Below, piece by piece: positions 33,058-42,433 of a stretch of 64,000 bases of DNA. Source of the stretch: Betaproteobacteria bacterium (GTDB lineage Bacteria; Pseudomonadota; Gammaproteobacteria; Burkholderiales; Casimicrobiaceae); contig JADKKQ010000001.1 in the NCBI GenBank assembly GCA_016720425.1, forward strand, positions 496,001-560,000. Direction: 5' to 3'. The notes beneath the pieces were generated by a model. The model was not told the DNA's origin and did not search any database. It worked only from the letters and a program-made list of their open reading frames with translations. How positions within the stretch are numbered: the first letter of the stretch is position 1; the number at the start of each line of letters is the position of its first letter. Both the position numbers and the translations under genes were made by a program.

Positions 33058-34311
33058 CTAGCCGATTTTCGAGCTGACGGTACCGAGCCGCTTCAGGATG
33101 GCTTCGGCGGTGGGACCGGTGCGGCGAGCCTGGCTCTCGCGCTCCAGCTCGTACGCGACGACGTCGGCATTGAGATCGAGGAAGGTGACCTGCTCGAGCT
33201 CGTCGGCTGCCGCGTCCTCGAACAGCTGGCGCAGCGAGCCACGCGTGATCGCGCGGCCGCCGAGGCCCGCGATCACCGTGTAGCCCTTGAGCTGGATGCC
33301 GGACAGCGACTTGCGCACGCCGTCGGACACGATGCCGCCGAGGCCCACGGCGAGGCACTTCTCGAGCACGACCACGCGCTTGGCGTTCTGCAGCGCGTCG
33401 CGCAGCGCGGTGAGCGGGAAGGGCCGGAACGAGCAGATGGAGACCGAGCCGATCTTCGCGCCGTCGGCGCGCATGTCGTCGACGACTTCCTGCACGGTGC
33501 CGTTGATCGAGCCCAGCGAGACCACGATGGTCTCGGCGCCTTCGGTGCAGTACTCGCGGATCAGGCCGCCGGAGGCGCGTCCGAAGCGCTGCTCGAACTC
33601 GGCCGAAAGCTGCGGGATCAGCGTCAGCGCGCGCAGCTGCTTGTGGTGCGCGAGGTAACGGACCTCGGTGAACGCCTCGGGGCCGACCATCGCGCCGATC
33701 GTCACCGGCGCCGAGGGGTCGAGGATCTGCCGCGGCTCGAACGGCGGCAGGAAGGCGTCGACCTCTTCCTGCGACGGCACGTCGACGCGGTCGTAGGCGT
33801 GGGTGAGGATGAAGCCGTCCATGCACACCATCACCGGGCAGGACAGCTCCTCGGCCAGCCGGAACGCCTGGATGTGCAGGTCGAGCGCCTCCTGGTTGGT
33901 CTCGGCGAAGAGCTGGATCCAGCCGGCGTCGCGCATCGACATGCTGTCGGAGTGGTCGTTCCAGATGTTGATCGGCGCGCCGATGGCGCGGTTGCCGATG
34001 GTCATCACGATCGGCAGCCCGAGGCCGGCGGCGTTGTAGACCGCCTCGGCCATGAACAGCAGGCCCTGGCTCGACGTCGCCGTGTAGGTGCGGGCGCCCG
34101 CGGCCGAGGCGCCGATGGCCACCGACAGCGCGGCGAACTCGGACTCGACGTTGATGAACTCGCAGTTCTTGAGCGTGCCGTCCTTCACCATCTCGCCGAC
34201 ACCCTCGACGATGTGCGTCTGCGGGGTGATCGGATAGGCGCAGATGATCTGCGGCCGCGACAGCGCGATGGCTTCCGCGACGGCGTGCGAACCTTCGACT
34301 TGCTTAAGCAT
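33058..34311 (-). CDS. 2-oxoacid:acceptor oxidoreductase, alpha subunit
   Basis: 417-residue alpha subunit. The N-terminal pyrimidine-binding domain (YPITPQTHIVEGVGEM with the catalytic-region NVESEFAALSVAIGASAAGAR) is followed by the C-terminal transketolase-like domain (TIVVSLGSINGTVQEVV). Length fits four-subunit PorA/PadG-type enzymes. It overlaps the gamma gene by 8 nt, so the two are translationally coupled. Confidence 0.92.
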   Translation of the reverse strand: MLKQVEGSHAVAEAIALSRPQIICAYPITPQTHIVEGVGEMVKDGTLKNCEFINVESEFAALSVAIGASAAGARTYTATSSQGLLFMAEAVYNAAGLGLPIVMTIGNRAIGAPINIWNDHSDSMSMRDAGWIQLFAETNQEALDLHIQAFRLAEELSCPVMVCMDGFILTHAYDRVDVPSQEEVDAFLPPFEPRQILDPSAPVTIGAMVGPEAFTEVRYLAHHKQLRALTLIPQLSAEFEQRFGRASGGLIREYCTEGAETIVVSLGSINGTVQEVVDDMRADGAKIGSVSICSFRPFPLTALRDALQNAKRVVVLEKCLAVGLGGIVSDGVRKSLSGIQLKGYTVIAGLGGRAITRGSLRQLFEDAAADELEQVTFLDLNADVVAYELERESQARRTGPTAEAILKRLGTVSSKIG

Positions 34312-34882
34312 GGAGGGCCTCCTGTGCCTTCTTCGCGAACTCGTAGGCTTCGGTGGCGGCGAGGACGTTCGTCTCGGCGATCCGGCCGGGGAACTTCTCG
34401 CGCACGGCGAGGAGGACCGAATCCAGCTTGATCTGCCCGCTGATCGCGGCGAAGGCGGCGAGCAGCGGCACGTTGGGCACCGGGCGGCCGACGTGCTTGA
34501 CGGCGATCTCGGTCGCCGGCACCGTGCACAGGCGGGATTCGTCGAAGCCGCGCGCGAAATCGCCCAGGCCCAGGTCGGCGAAGTTGCGCGTCGAGTTGAT
34601 GATGATGTAGCCGTCCTTGCGCAGGCCCTTGAACAGGTCGACCTGGTAGAGCAGCGTCGGGTCCTGGATGATCAGCGCGTCGGGCTCCATCACCGGCTCG
34701 CGCAGCCGGATCTCCTTGTCGTCGATGCGGCAGAACGCCATCACCGGCGCGCCCATGCGCTCGGAACCGAAACTGGGGAAGGCCTGCGCGAAACGACCCT
34801 CGTCGAATGCGGCCACGGAAAGCAATTCGGCGCCGGATACAACGCCCTGCCCTCCGCGTCCATGAATGCGGACTTGAAACAT
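34304..34882 (-). CDS. 2-oxoacid:acceptor oxidoreductase, gamma subunit
   Basis: 192-residue gamma domain protein: VRIHGRGGQGVVSGAELL at the start and VPNVPLLAAFAAISGQI further on are family hallmarks. AGGAGGAGAGG stands directly before ATG 34882, a very strong ribosome binding site. First gene of the operon gamma-alpha-beta-flavoprotein. It diverges from fumarase across 311 bp that contain a perfect FNR box. Confidence 0.92.
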   Translation of the reverse strand: MFQVRIHGRGGQGVVSGAELLSVAAFDEGRFAQAFPSFGSERMGAPVMAFCRIDDKEIRLREPVMEPDALIIQDPTLLYQVDLFKGLRKDGYIIINSTRNFADLGLGDFARGFDESRLCTVPATEIAVKHVGRPVPNVPLLAAFAAISGQIKLDSVLLAVREKFPGRIAETNVLAATEAYEFAKKAQEALHA

Positions 34883-34972
34883 CCTCTCCTCCTGTGAATT
34901 CCCGTTCCGGTGCCCCGGAGCCGGCCCCGAACGGGGACATGCGCAATCCTGCGCGCTAACGCGCCGAAGCCA

Positions 34973-35014
34973 TTGATCGAAATCAAGAGTCGCGCACGGC
35001 GAGCGGCATAAACT
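34973..35014 (+). promoter_or_regulatory. FNR-type promoter of fumarase
   Basis: TTGATCGAAATCAA (34973-34986) matches the FNR consensus perfectly. TAAACT (35009-35014, 4/6) lies 32 bp from box centre to hexamer centre, the class II spacing, pointing toward fumarase. On the opposite strand only a poor hexamer (AGGATT) sits at that distance, so control of the divergent oxidoreductase operon is possible but less well supported. The rest of the 311-bp gap (34883-35193) shows nothing else. Confidence 0.78.
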
Positions 35015-35193
35015 TGTGTCACCTCGACGCCGGACCGCCGGAGGCGTCGATGACCGCACTCACGTCGTGGTCGCGGTGGCGCGCTTCCCCGAACCACGCC
35101 CGCTTCGCTGGCGCGGCGGTTCCATTGCAGCGCAACATCGAACCGCCCGCGGATGACGGGCAGGTCCCGTTTCCTCCTCCTCGAAAGAACGCC

Positions 35194-36708
35194 ATGGCCC
35201 CGATCAAGCAGGAAGACTTCATCAGCAGCGTCGCCGACGCCTTCCAGTTCATCAGCTACTACCATCCGGTCGACTACATCCGGGCGCTGCACGCCGCGTG
35301 GCAGCGCGAGGAATCGCCGGCGGCCAAGGACGCGATGGCGCAGATCCTGATCAACTCGCGGATGAGCGCCGAAGGGCACCGGCCGATGTGCCAGGACACG
35401 GGCATCGCGATCGCGTTCGTCCGCCTCGGCATGGACGCCCGCTGGGACGCGACGCTGACGCTGCAGCAGATGGTCGACGAAGGGGTGCGCCGTGCGTACA
35501 CCGACAAGGACAACCCGCTGCGGGCGTCGGTGCTGGCCGATCCCGACGGCAAGCGCGCGTCGACCCGCGACAACACGCCCGCGGTCGTCCACGTGGAGAT
35601 GGTTCCGGGTGCCAGGGTCGACGTGATCGTCGCCGCCAAGGGAGGCGGGTCCGAGAACAAGTCCAAGTTCGCGATGCTGCTGCCCAACGACAGCATCGTC
35701 GACTGGGTGCTCTCGGTGGTGCCGACGATGGGCGCCGACTGGTGCCCGCCGGGGATCCTGTCGCTGGGGATCGGCGGCACGCCGGAGAAGGCGATGCTGC
35801 TGGCGAAGTGGGGGATGATGGACCCGCTCGACATCCAGGAACTGATCGCCCGCGGCCCGAAGAGCCGCGCCGAGGAGTTGCGGCTCGAGCTCTACGACAA
35901 GGTCAACGCGCTGGGCATCGGCGCGCAGGGGCTGGGCGGGCTGTCGACGGTGCTCGACGTCAAGGTCAACGACTACCCGACGCACGCGGCGTCGAAGCCC
36001 GTGGCGCTGCTGCCCAACTGCGCGGCCACCCGGCACGCGCACTTCGTCCTCGACGGCAGCGGGCCGGCTCGGCTCGAGCCGCCCAGCCTCGACGACTGGC
36101 CCAAACTCGCACTCGATTTCTCGACCAGCCGCCGCGTCGATCTCGACACCGTGACCCGCGACGAAGTGGCGACCTGGAAGTCGGGCGACCGGCTGCTGCT
36201 GAACGGCAGGCTGCTGACCGGTCGCGACGCCGCGCACAAGCGGCTGGTCGAGATGATGGACCGCGGCGAGAAGCTCCCGGTCGACTTCACCAATCGTTTC
36301 ATCTACTACGTCGGCCCGGTCGATCCGGTGCGCGACGAGGCCGTGGGTCCGGCCGGACCGACGACGTCGTCCCGGATGGACAAGTTCACCGAGCCGATGC
36401 TCGCGAAGACGGGCCTCCTCGGCATGGTCGGCAAGTCCGAGCGCGGACCGGTCGCGACCCAGTCGATCAAGAACCACCGCGCCGTCTACTGCATCGCCGT
36501 CGGCGGGGCGGCGTACCTGGTGTCGAAGTCGATCAAGTCGTCGAAGGTGCTTGCGTTCCCCGAACTGGGGATGGAGGCGGTCTACGAGTTCGAGGTCAAG
36601 GACATGCCGGTGACCGTCGCCGTCGATTCCACCGGCAACGCGGTGCACAAGACCGGTCCGGCGGAGTGGCGCGCCAGGATCGGCAAGATCCCGGTCGTCG
36701 CCGGCTGA
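35194..36708 (+). CDS. Class I fumarate hydratase (oxygen-sensitive, [4Fe-4S])
   Basis: 504-residue homodimeric class I fumarase, interconverting fumarate and malate. Cluster Cys residues are in RPMCQDTGIA, GADWCPPGILSLG and LLPNCAATRH. The C-terminal beta domain with TNRFIYYVGPVDP and GMVGKSERGP is present, so both halves are fused as in E. coli FumA/FumB. Start ATG 35194 (MAPIKQEDF); upstream in-frame codons run through the promoter. In this cluster it probably supplies fumarate to FrdCAB. Confidence 0.95.
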   Translation: MAPIKQEDFISSVADAFQFISYYHPVDYIRALHAAWQREESPAAKDAMAQILINSRMSAEGHRPMCQDTGIAIAFVRLGMDARWDATLTLQQMVDEGVRRAYTDKDNPLRASVLADPDGKRASTRDNTPAVVHVEMVPGARVDVIVAAKGGGSENKSKFAMLLPNDSIVDWVLSVVPTMGADWCPPGILSLGIGGTPEKAMLLAKWGMMDPLDIQELIARGPKSRAEELRLELYDKVNALGIGAQGLGGLSTVLDVKVNDYPTHAASKPVALLPNCAATRHAHFVLDGSGPARLEPPSLDDWPKLALDFSTSRRVDLDTVTRDEVATWKSGDRLLLNGRLLTGRDAAHKRLVEMMDRGEKLPVDFTNRFIYYVGPVDPVRDEAVGPAGPTTSSRMDKFTEPMLAKTGLLGMVGKSERGPVATQSIKNHRAVYCIAVGGAAYLVSKSIKSSKVLAFPELGMEAVYEFEVKDMPVTVAVDSTGNAVHKTGPAEWRARIGKIPVVAG

Positions 36709-36868
36709 CCCGCGGCGACCGGCCGGTCGACCGCCGGGGCGGCGGCTGCGCGCCGTCGCCCCGGCCCGCGCACGCGCGTCGCCGGCCGGAGCCGCGCCCG
36801 GCGCTGCCGTCGGCGGGCGATCCCTGCGTCCGTGGCGGCATGTGCGGATATGCGCTTCGCCGCATGCA

Positions 36869-36910
36869 TTGACGCACGTCAACGCCCCCGCGCGCCTTTT
36901 CCGGGAGAAT
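36869..36910 (+). promoter_or_regulatory. FNR-type promoter of frdCAB
   Basis: TTGACGCACGTCAA (36869-36882) is a symmetric FNR/DNR-like box. GAGAAT (36905-36910, 4/6 to TATAAT) lies exactly 32 bp centre to centre. The predicted transcript start is near 36917, giving a leader of about 45 nt. The upstream part of the 254-bp gap (36709-36868) contains only GC-rich inverted repeats after fumarase. Confidence 0.78.
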
Positions 36911-36962
36911 CCGCGGATACCCGCCGCAGCCTGCGGCGGCCGCCGCTTCCCGGGGGAAATCG

Positions 36963-37742
36963 ATGAACACCAGCACCGAAGTCATCGCCGGCGTCGGTCT
37001 CGCCGACCAGGCACGGAAGAGCCTCTGGCCCGCGCGGCTCGACTGGCTGCAGAGCGCGTCCGGCCTGCTGCTCGCGCTCTTCATGTGGGGCCACATGTTC
37101 TTCGTGTCGTCGATCCTCATCAGCAAGGACGCGATGTGGACGATCACCAAGATGTTCGAAGGCTACTTCTTCTTCGGCACCGCCCACCCGTGGATCGTCT
37201 CCGTGGTGGTCGCCTGCGTCATCGTGCTGTTCGTCGGGCACGCGTTCCTCGCGCTGCGCAAGTTCCCGATCAACTACACGCAGTACAAGCTCTTCCGCGG
37301 CCACCAGAAGCTCCTCCGGCACGGCGACACCACGCTGTGGTTCTGGCAGGTGTTCACCGGCTTCGCACTGTTCTTCCTCGCCTCGGTCCACCTGTACCTG
37401 ATGCTGACCCGGCCGCACCTCATCGGACCCTACGAATCGGCCGATCGCGTCTGGACCGAGAACATGTGGCCGCTGTACATCCTGCTGCTGCTCGCCGTCG
37501 AGATGCACGGCGGCATCGGCCTCTATCGCCTGGCGGTCAAGTGGGGCTGGTTCGCGGGCAGCGACGCCAACGCCTCGCGCAAGAACCTGAAGACGCTCAA
37601 GTGGGCGATCACCGTGTTCTTCCTGGTGCTGGGCTTCGCGACCCTGGCCGCCTACATCAAGATCGGCATCGAGCACGCCCCCAACTACGGGCAGCACTAC
37701 GTTCCGACGTGGCTGCAGAACGCCCCGGGAGCCGTCAAATGA
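36963..37742 (+). CDS. frdC: Quinol:fumarate reductase diheme cytochrome b subunit (Wolinella type)
   Basis: 259-residue membrane anchor with five helices. Residue numbering coincides with Wolinella succinogenes FrdC as I remember it: heme ligands H44 (MWGHMFF), H93 (VGHAFLALRKFP), H143 (ASVHLYLML) and H182 (VEMHGGIGLYRL). Also present are E66 (KMFEGYFF, needed there for menaquinol oxidation) and E180 (E-pathway). It is thus a type B diheme anchor rather than the two-subunit SdhCD usual in betaproteobacteria. This suggests fumarate reduction with a low-potential quinol. It overlaps frdA (ATGA). Confidence 0.93.
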   Translation: MNTSTEVIAGVGLADQARKSLWPARLDWLQSASGLLLALFMWGHMFFVSSILISKDAMWTITKMFEGYFFFGTAHPWIVSVVVACVIVLFVGHAFLALRKFPINYTQYKLFRGHQKLLRHGDTTLWFWQVFTGFALFFLASVHLYLMLTRPHLIGPYESADRVWTENMWPLYILLLLAVEMHGGIGLYRLAVKWGWFAGSDANASRKNLKTLKWAITVFFLVLGFATLAAYIKIGIEHAPNYGQHYVPTWLQNAPGAVK

Positions 37743-39734
37743 AGACTCTCTACACCGACGTACTCGTCATCGGCGGCGGACTCGCCGGCCTGCGCATGGG
37801 CATCGGCGCCAAGCGTCGCGGCCACGACGTCATCATCCTGTCGCTGGTGCCGCCGAAGCGCTCGCACTCCGCCGCGGCGCAGGGCGGCATGCAGGCGTCG
37901 CTCGGCAACGTCGTCAAGGGCCAGGGCGACAACGAGGACGTACACTTCGAGGACACGGTGCGCGGCAGCGACTGGGGCGCCGACCAGGACGTCGTCCGGA
38001 TGTTCGTCAACACCGCTGCCCAAGGCCGTGCGCGAGCTGGCGGCCTGGGGCGTGCCCTGGAGCCGCATCCAGCAGGGCGACCGCGAGGTCATCATCAACA
38101 GCCAGAAGGTGACGATCACCGAGCGCGCCGAGGCGCAGGGGCTGGTCGCGCAGCGCGACTTCGGCGGCACCAAGAAGTGGCGCACCTGCTACGTCTCCGA
38201 CGGCACCGGGCACGCGATGCTGCAGACGGTCAGCGACCAGGCGATCGGCGCGTCGATCCCCGTCCACGAGCGGACCGAGGCGATCGCGCTGATTCACGAC
38301 GGGAGCCGCTGCTACGGCGCCATCGTCCGCAACCTCATCACCGGCGAACTGGTCGCCTACGTCGCCAAGGCGACGGCGATCGCCACCGGCGGTGCCGGGC
38401 GGATCTACCGGGTGACGACCAACGCGGTGATCTGCGAAGGCATCGGCACCGCGATCGCGCTCGAGACCGGGGTGGCGACGCTGGGCAACATGGAGGCGGT
38501 GCAGTTCCACCCGACCGGCATCTTCCCGGCCGGGATCCTCGTCACCGAGGGCTGCCGCGGCGACGGCGGACTGCTGCGCGACGTCGACGGGCACCGCTTC
38601 ATGCCCGACTACGAGCCCGAGAAGAAGGAGCTCGCGTCCCGCGACGTGGTGTCGCGGCGGATGGAGGAGCACATCGGCAAGGGCAAGGGCGTGCAGAGCC
38701 GCTTCGGCGAGCACCTCTGGCTCGACATCACGCTGCTGGGCGAGAGGCACATCAAGCACAACCTGCGCGAGGTCTACGAGATCTGCCAGCACTTCATGGG
38801 CGTCGACCCGGTGAAGGACTGGATCCCCGTGCGGCCGGCCCAGCACTACACGATGGGCGGCGTGCGCACCGACCACACCGGCGAGAGCGCGACGCTGAAG
38901 GGCCTGTTCGCCGCCGGCGAGGCCGCGTGCTGGGACATGCACGGCTTCAACCGGCTGGGCGGCAATTCGGTGGCCGAGACCGTCGTCGCCGGGATGATCG
39001 TCGGCGAGTTCATCGCCGACTACTGCGACCGGCCCGAGAACGAAGTCGACGTGCCGATGGGGCTGGTGCACGGGTTCCTGCGCACCGAGCAGGCGAAGAT
39101 CGACGCGCTGATCAACGGCCGCGGCAGCGAGAGCGGTGACGCGATCAGGCAGCGGATGCAGGAGATCATGACCTCCAAGGTCGGCATCTTCCGCCGCGGC
39201 GAGGATCTCGCGTCGGCGGTCGAGGAGCTGCAGCAGCTGCTGGTGAAGAGCCGCAACATCGGCCTGCGCTACAAGGTCCGCGGCGCCAATCCCGAGCTCG
39301 TCACCGCCTACCGCGTGCAGAAGATGCTGAAGCTGGCGCTCTGCGTCGCCTACGGCGCGCACACCCGGACCGAGAGCCGCGGCGCGCACTTCCGTCAGGA
39401 CTTCCCGCGCCGCAACGACGCCGAGTGGCTGAAGCGGACGCTCGCCACGTGGAAGGGCGACGACACGCTGCCGACGCTCGCCTACGAGCCGCTCGACATC
39501 GGCAGGATGGAGCTGCCCCCCGGCTGGCGTGGCTACGGGGCCAAGGACTACATCGACCACCCCGACACGCCCAAGCGCGCCGCCGAGGTCGAGGCGCTGA
39601 AGCAGCAGCTGGCCGGGCAATCGCGGTTCGCCGTCCAGGAGGCGCTGCTGCCCTACGCCGCCAAGCTGCCGAAGTCGCTGCAGGGCCGCAACGAGCGGAT
39701 CGACGAAATGTTCACGAACGAGGCCGCGAAATGA
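37739..39734 (+). pseudogene. frdA: Fumarate reductase flavoprotein subunit FrdA, interrupted by one frameshift
   Basis: Catalytic subunit with covalent FAD; the His ligand is in RSHSAAAQGGMQASL. The frame from ATG 37739 runs to MFVNTA (about 38014), then one extra base near 38015-38018 shifts it. The family continues in the next frame as PKAVRELAAWGVPW to the stop at 39734. With that base removed, the protein is about 664 residues and closely follows the Wolinella FrdA pattern (QFHPTGIFPAGIL, GLFAAGEAACWDMHGFNRLGGNS). All other parts are intact and the operon is otherwise perfect, so a sequencing error is more likely than a dead gene. Stop overlaps frdB (ATGA). Confidence 0.9.
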
Positions 39735-40510
39735 CCGACACCGCCGTGCAAGCCGCGCACACCGCCGACGCCGCACCCGTCGCTCATCGCCGGCTCAGGT
39801 TCAACATCCTGCGCTACAACCCGCAGGACACCGGCAGCGTCCCGCGGATGCAGACCTACGAGCTCGAGGAAGCCGACGGCATGACGCTGTTCATCGCGCT
39901 GAACGAGATCAAGGAAAAGCAGGATCCGTCGCTGCAGTACGACTTCGTCTGCCGCGCCGGCATCTGCGGCAGCTGCGGAATGCTGATCAACGGCCGGCCC
40001 ACGCTCGCCTGCCGCACGCTGACCAAGAACCTCGACGCCGAGATCACGCTGGCGCCGCTGCCGTTCTTCGAGCTGATCGGCGACCTGTCGGTCGACACCG
40101 GCAAGTGGATGCGCGGAATGAGCGAACGGCTCGAAGGCTGGCTGCACGCCAAGGGGCCCGAGCCCGATCTCCGGAGGCTGGAAGAGCGGATGGACCCGGC
40201 CGTGGCCGACCAGGTCTACGAGCTCGACCGCTGCATCGAGTGCGGCTGCTGCGTGGCGGGCTGCGGCACCGCGCGGATGCGCGAGGACTTCGTCGGCGCC
40301 GTCGGTCTCAATCGCGTGGCGCGGTTCAAGATCGACCCGCGCGACCGGCGCAGCGACGAGGACTACTACGAGGTGATCGGCGACGACGACGGCGTGTTCG
40401 GCTGCATGTCGATGCTCGCCTGCCACGACGTCTGCCCGAAGAACCTGCCGCTCGCGACCCAGATCGCGTTCATGCGCCGCAAGATGGTCGCCATCGGCTG
40501 GAAGAAGTAG
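39731..40510 (+). CDS. frdB: Fumarate reductase iron-sulfur subunit
   Basis: 259 residues. [2Fe-2S] ligands in CRAGICGSCGM plus LACRTL; [4Fe-4S] in CIECGCCVAGC; the [3Fe-4S] cluster in the region GCMSMLACHDVCPKNLP. It passes electrons between the FrdC hemes and FrdA FAD. It follows frdA with an ATGA overlap, giving the order frdCAB. The 340-bp gap after it (40511-40850) holds the dcuB promoter and otherwise no gene. Confidence 0.95.
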   Translation: MTDTAVQAAHTADAAPVAHRRLRFNILRYNPQDTGSVPRMQTYELEEADGMTLFIALNEIKEKQDPSLQYDFVCRAGICGSCGMLINGRPTLACRTLTKNLDAEITLAPLPFFELIGDLSVDTGKWMRGMSERLEGWLHAKGPEPDLRRLEERMDPAVADQVYELDRCIECGCCVAGCGTARMREDFVGAVGLNRVARFKIDPRDRRSDEDYYEVIGDDDGVFGCMSMLACHDVCPKNLPLATQIAFMRRKMVAIGWKK

Positions 40511-40694
40511 CCGCACCGTCGTCGTCGTTCTCGTTGTCGCACGCCGGCGCCGTGCGATGCCGCGGCCGCGTGGCGTCGCCGCGTCGAGGACACGCTTGCG
40601 CGCGTGTCGCGTGGGTTCGTAGCCGGCGGTGCGCCCGCACCGCGGCATAACGCCGCGGCTTCCGTCGCCGCGCGGCGCACTGCGATGGCGACCC

Positions 40695-40736
40695 TTGCGA
40701 TGGGTCAACGTGCAGGAACGCCGACCGGCGGACAAT
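40695..40736 (+). promoter_or_regulatory. FNR-type promoter of dcuB
   Basis: TTGCGATGGGTCAA (40695-40708) matches TTGAY-N4-RTCAA at 8 of 10 positions. GACAAT (40731-40736, 4/6) lies 32 bp centre to centre. dcuB is FNR-activated in E. coli, which supports the reading. The predicted leader is about 110 nt. Confidence 0.65.
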
Positions 40737-40850
40737 GGCGCCATTCCCCAGCGGTGATCCGGCGCAGTGCCCGCGACGCGCGCGGCGAGCTTCGCCATGC
40801 CCGACGGCCACGCCGACGAATTCTACGACTGAAGAAAGAGAGACTCCGAC

Positions 40851-42191
40851 ATGATGATGACCCTGCAGTTGCTGATCATTCTCGCGTGCCTGTTCTACGG
40901 CGCGCGCAAGGGCGGCGTGGCGCTCGGCCTGCTCGGCGGGATCGGCGTCGTCCTGATGGTGTTCGCGTTCAACCTGCCGCCGGGCAAGCCGCCGGTGGAC
41001 GTGATGCTGACCATCGTCGCGGTGGTGGCGGCGTCGGCGACGCTGCAGGCCTCCGGCGGGCTGGAGGTCTTGCTCCAGCTGGCGGAGAAGGTACTGCGGC
41101 GCAATCCCAGGTACGTGTCGATCCTGGCGCCGTTCACCACCTGCTTCCTCACCATGCTCTGCGGCACCGGGCACGTCGTCTACACGATGCTGCCGATCAT
41201 CTACGACGTCGCGATCAAGAACAACATCCGGCCCGAGCGCCCGATGGCCGGCTCGTCGATCGGCGCCCAGATGGGGATCATCGCGAGCCCGGTGTCGGTC
41301 GCCGTCGTGTCGCTGGCCGCGTTCCTGGCCAAGGCCCCGGGGGGCGCGCCGGTGATCGACTTCATCACGCTGCTCTCGATCACGATCCCGTCGACGCTGG
41401 CCGGCGTGCTGATGATCGGCATCTTCAGCTGGTTCCGCGGCAAGGACCTCGACAAGGACGAGGACTTCCAGGCGCTGATCGCCGACCCGGAGAGCCGCAA
41501 GTACGTCTACGGCGAGACCGCGACGCTGCTGGGCAAGAAGCTGAGTTCCAGCCAATGGACGGCGATGTGGATCTTCGTCGCCGCGATCGCGGTCGTGGCG
41601 CTCCTGGGCGCGTTCGAGGTCCTGCGGCCGAAATTCGGCGGCAAGCCGCTGTCGATGGTGCTGACGATCCAGATGTTCATGCTGATGGCCGGCGCGTTCA
41701 TCATCATCTTCACCAAGACCAACCCGGCCGCGATCGGCAAGAACGAGGTGTTTCGCGCCGGCATGATCGCCGTGGTGGCGGTGTTCGGCGTGGCGTGGAT
41801 GGCCGACACGGTGTTCGAGGCCAACCTTCCCGTCATCAAGGACGGGCTCGCCAACCTCGTGAAGACGCAGCCCTGGACCTACGCGGTCGCGCTGCTGATC
41901 GTGTCCAAGCTCGTCAACTCGCAGGCCGCGGCCATCAGCGCGCTGGTGCCCGTTGCGCTGTCGATCGGCGTGTCGCCGGGTTACGTGGTCGCCTTCGCCG
42001 CCGCGTGCTACGGCTACTACATCCTTCCGACCTATCCCAGCGACCTCGCGACGATCCAGTTCGACCGCTCGGGCACCACCCGGATCGGCAAGTACGTGAT
42101 CAACCACAGCTTCATCCTGCCGGGGCTGATCGGCGTCTTCACGTCCTGCGTGATCGGGTACTTCCTGGCGGCTGCGCGCGGCCTGGTCTGA
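40851..42191 (+). CDS. dcuB: Anaerobic C4-dicarboxylate transporter, Dcu family
   Basis: 446-residue membrane protein with about ten helices. The start follows E. coli DcuA/DcuB closely (LFYGARKGGVALGLLGG, PGKPPVDVMLTIVAV, TMLCGTGHVVYT, RPERPMAGSSIGAQMGIIAS). DcuB exchanges external fumarate, malate or aspartate for internal succinate during fumarate respiration. Location directly after frdCAB and an FNR-type promoter argue for DcuB rather than DcuA; the two are hard to separate by sequence alone. Three Met codons open the gene; 40851 is used, 8-12 nt after GAGAG. Confidence 0.92.
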   Translation: MMMTLQLLIILACLFYGARKGGVALGLLGGIGVVLMVFAFNLPPGKPPVDVMLTIVAVVAASATLQASGGLEVLLQLAEKVLRRNPRYVSILAPFTTCFLTMLCGTGHVVYTMLPIIYDVAIKNNIRPERPMAGSSIGAQMGIIASPVSVAVVSLAAFLAKAPGGAPVIDFITLLSITIPSTLAGVLMIGIFSWFRGKDLDKDEDFQALIADPESRKYVYGETATLLGKKLSSSQWTAMWIFVAAIAVVALLGAFEVLRPKFGGKPLSMVLTIQMFMLMAGAFIIIFTKTNPAAIGKNEVFRAGMIAVVAVFGVAWMADTVFEANLPVIKDGLANLVKTQPWTYAVALLIVSKLVNSQAAAISALVPVALSIGVSPGYVVAFAAACYGYYILPTYPSDLATIQFDRSGTTRIGKYVINHSFILPGLIGVFTSCVIGYFLAAARGLV

Positions 42192-42212
42192 TCCGCCCCC
42201 GACCCGACCCCG

Positions 42213-42249
42213 ACGCCCGGACGCATCGAAGGATGCCGACGGGCGTTTT
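42213..42249 (+). terminator. Rho-independent terminator after dcuB
   Basis: Outer stem ACGCCCG / CGGGCGT encloses an inner hairpin GCATC-GAAG-GATGC and is followed by TTTTCC. It starts 22 bp after the dcuB stop. The GNRA-like loop and the T-run make this the clearest plus-strand terminator of the window. Confidence 0.85.
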
Positions 42250-42261
42250 CCATTCAGTTTC

Positions 42262-42306
42262 CGCCCGGCCGCCCGAAGGGGACTGACTGTGCCCCCTGGG
42301 GGGCAG
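42262..42306. repeat. Interspersed intergenic repeat (Pro-rich family, partial)
   Basis: Contains GGCCGCCCGAAGGGGACTG followed by a GCCCCCTGGGGGGC palindrome. A closely related string (GGCCGCCCGAAGGGACTGGG) occurs at 58981-59000 at the start of parC. Similar strings are, from memory, common as intergenic repeats in Burkholderiales-type genomes. The surrounding 386-bp gap (42192-42577) otherwise holds the dcuB terminator and the next promoter. Confidence 0.55.
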
Positions 42307-42433
42307 CGATCGTAGTGCGCGTGGGGGTCGTTTCATTCTGGTATGCGCGGGTCGCCGCTGGCGCTCCCCTGCGCTCGATTGCCGCGGTCGTGCCGCGCGC
42401 TCGTCGTCGTCGCCCGCCGACGGGACGGGCCCG

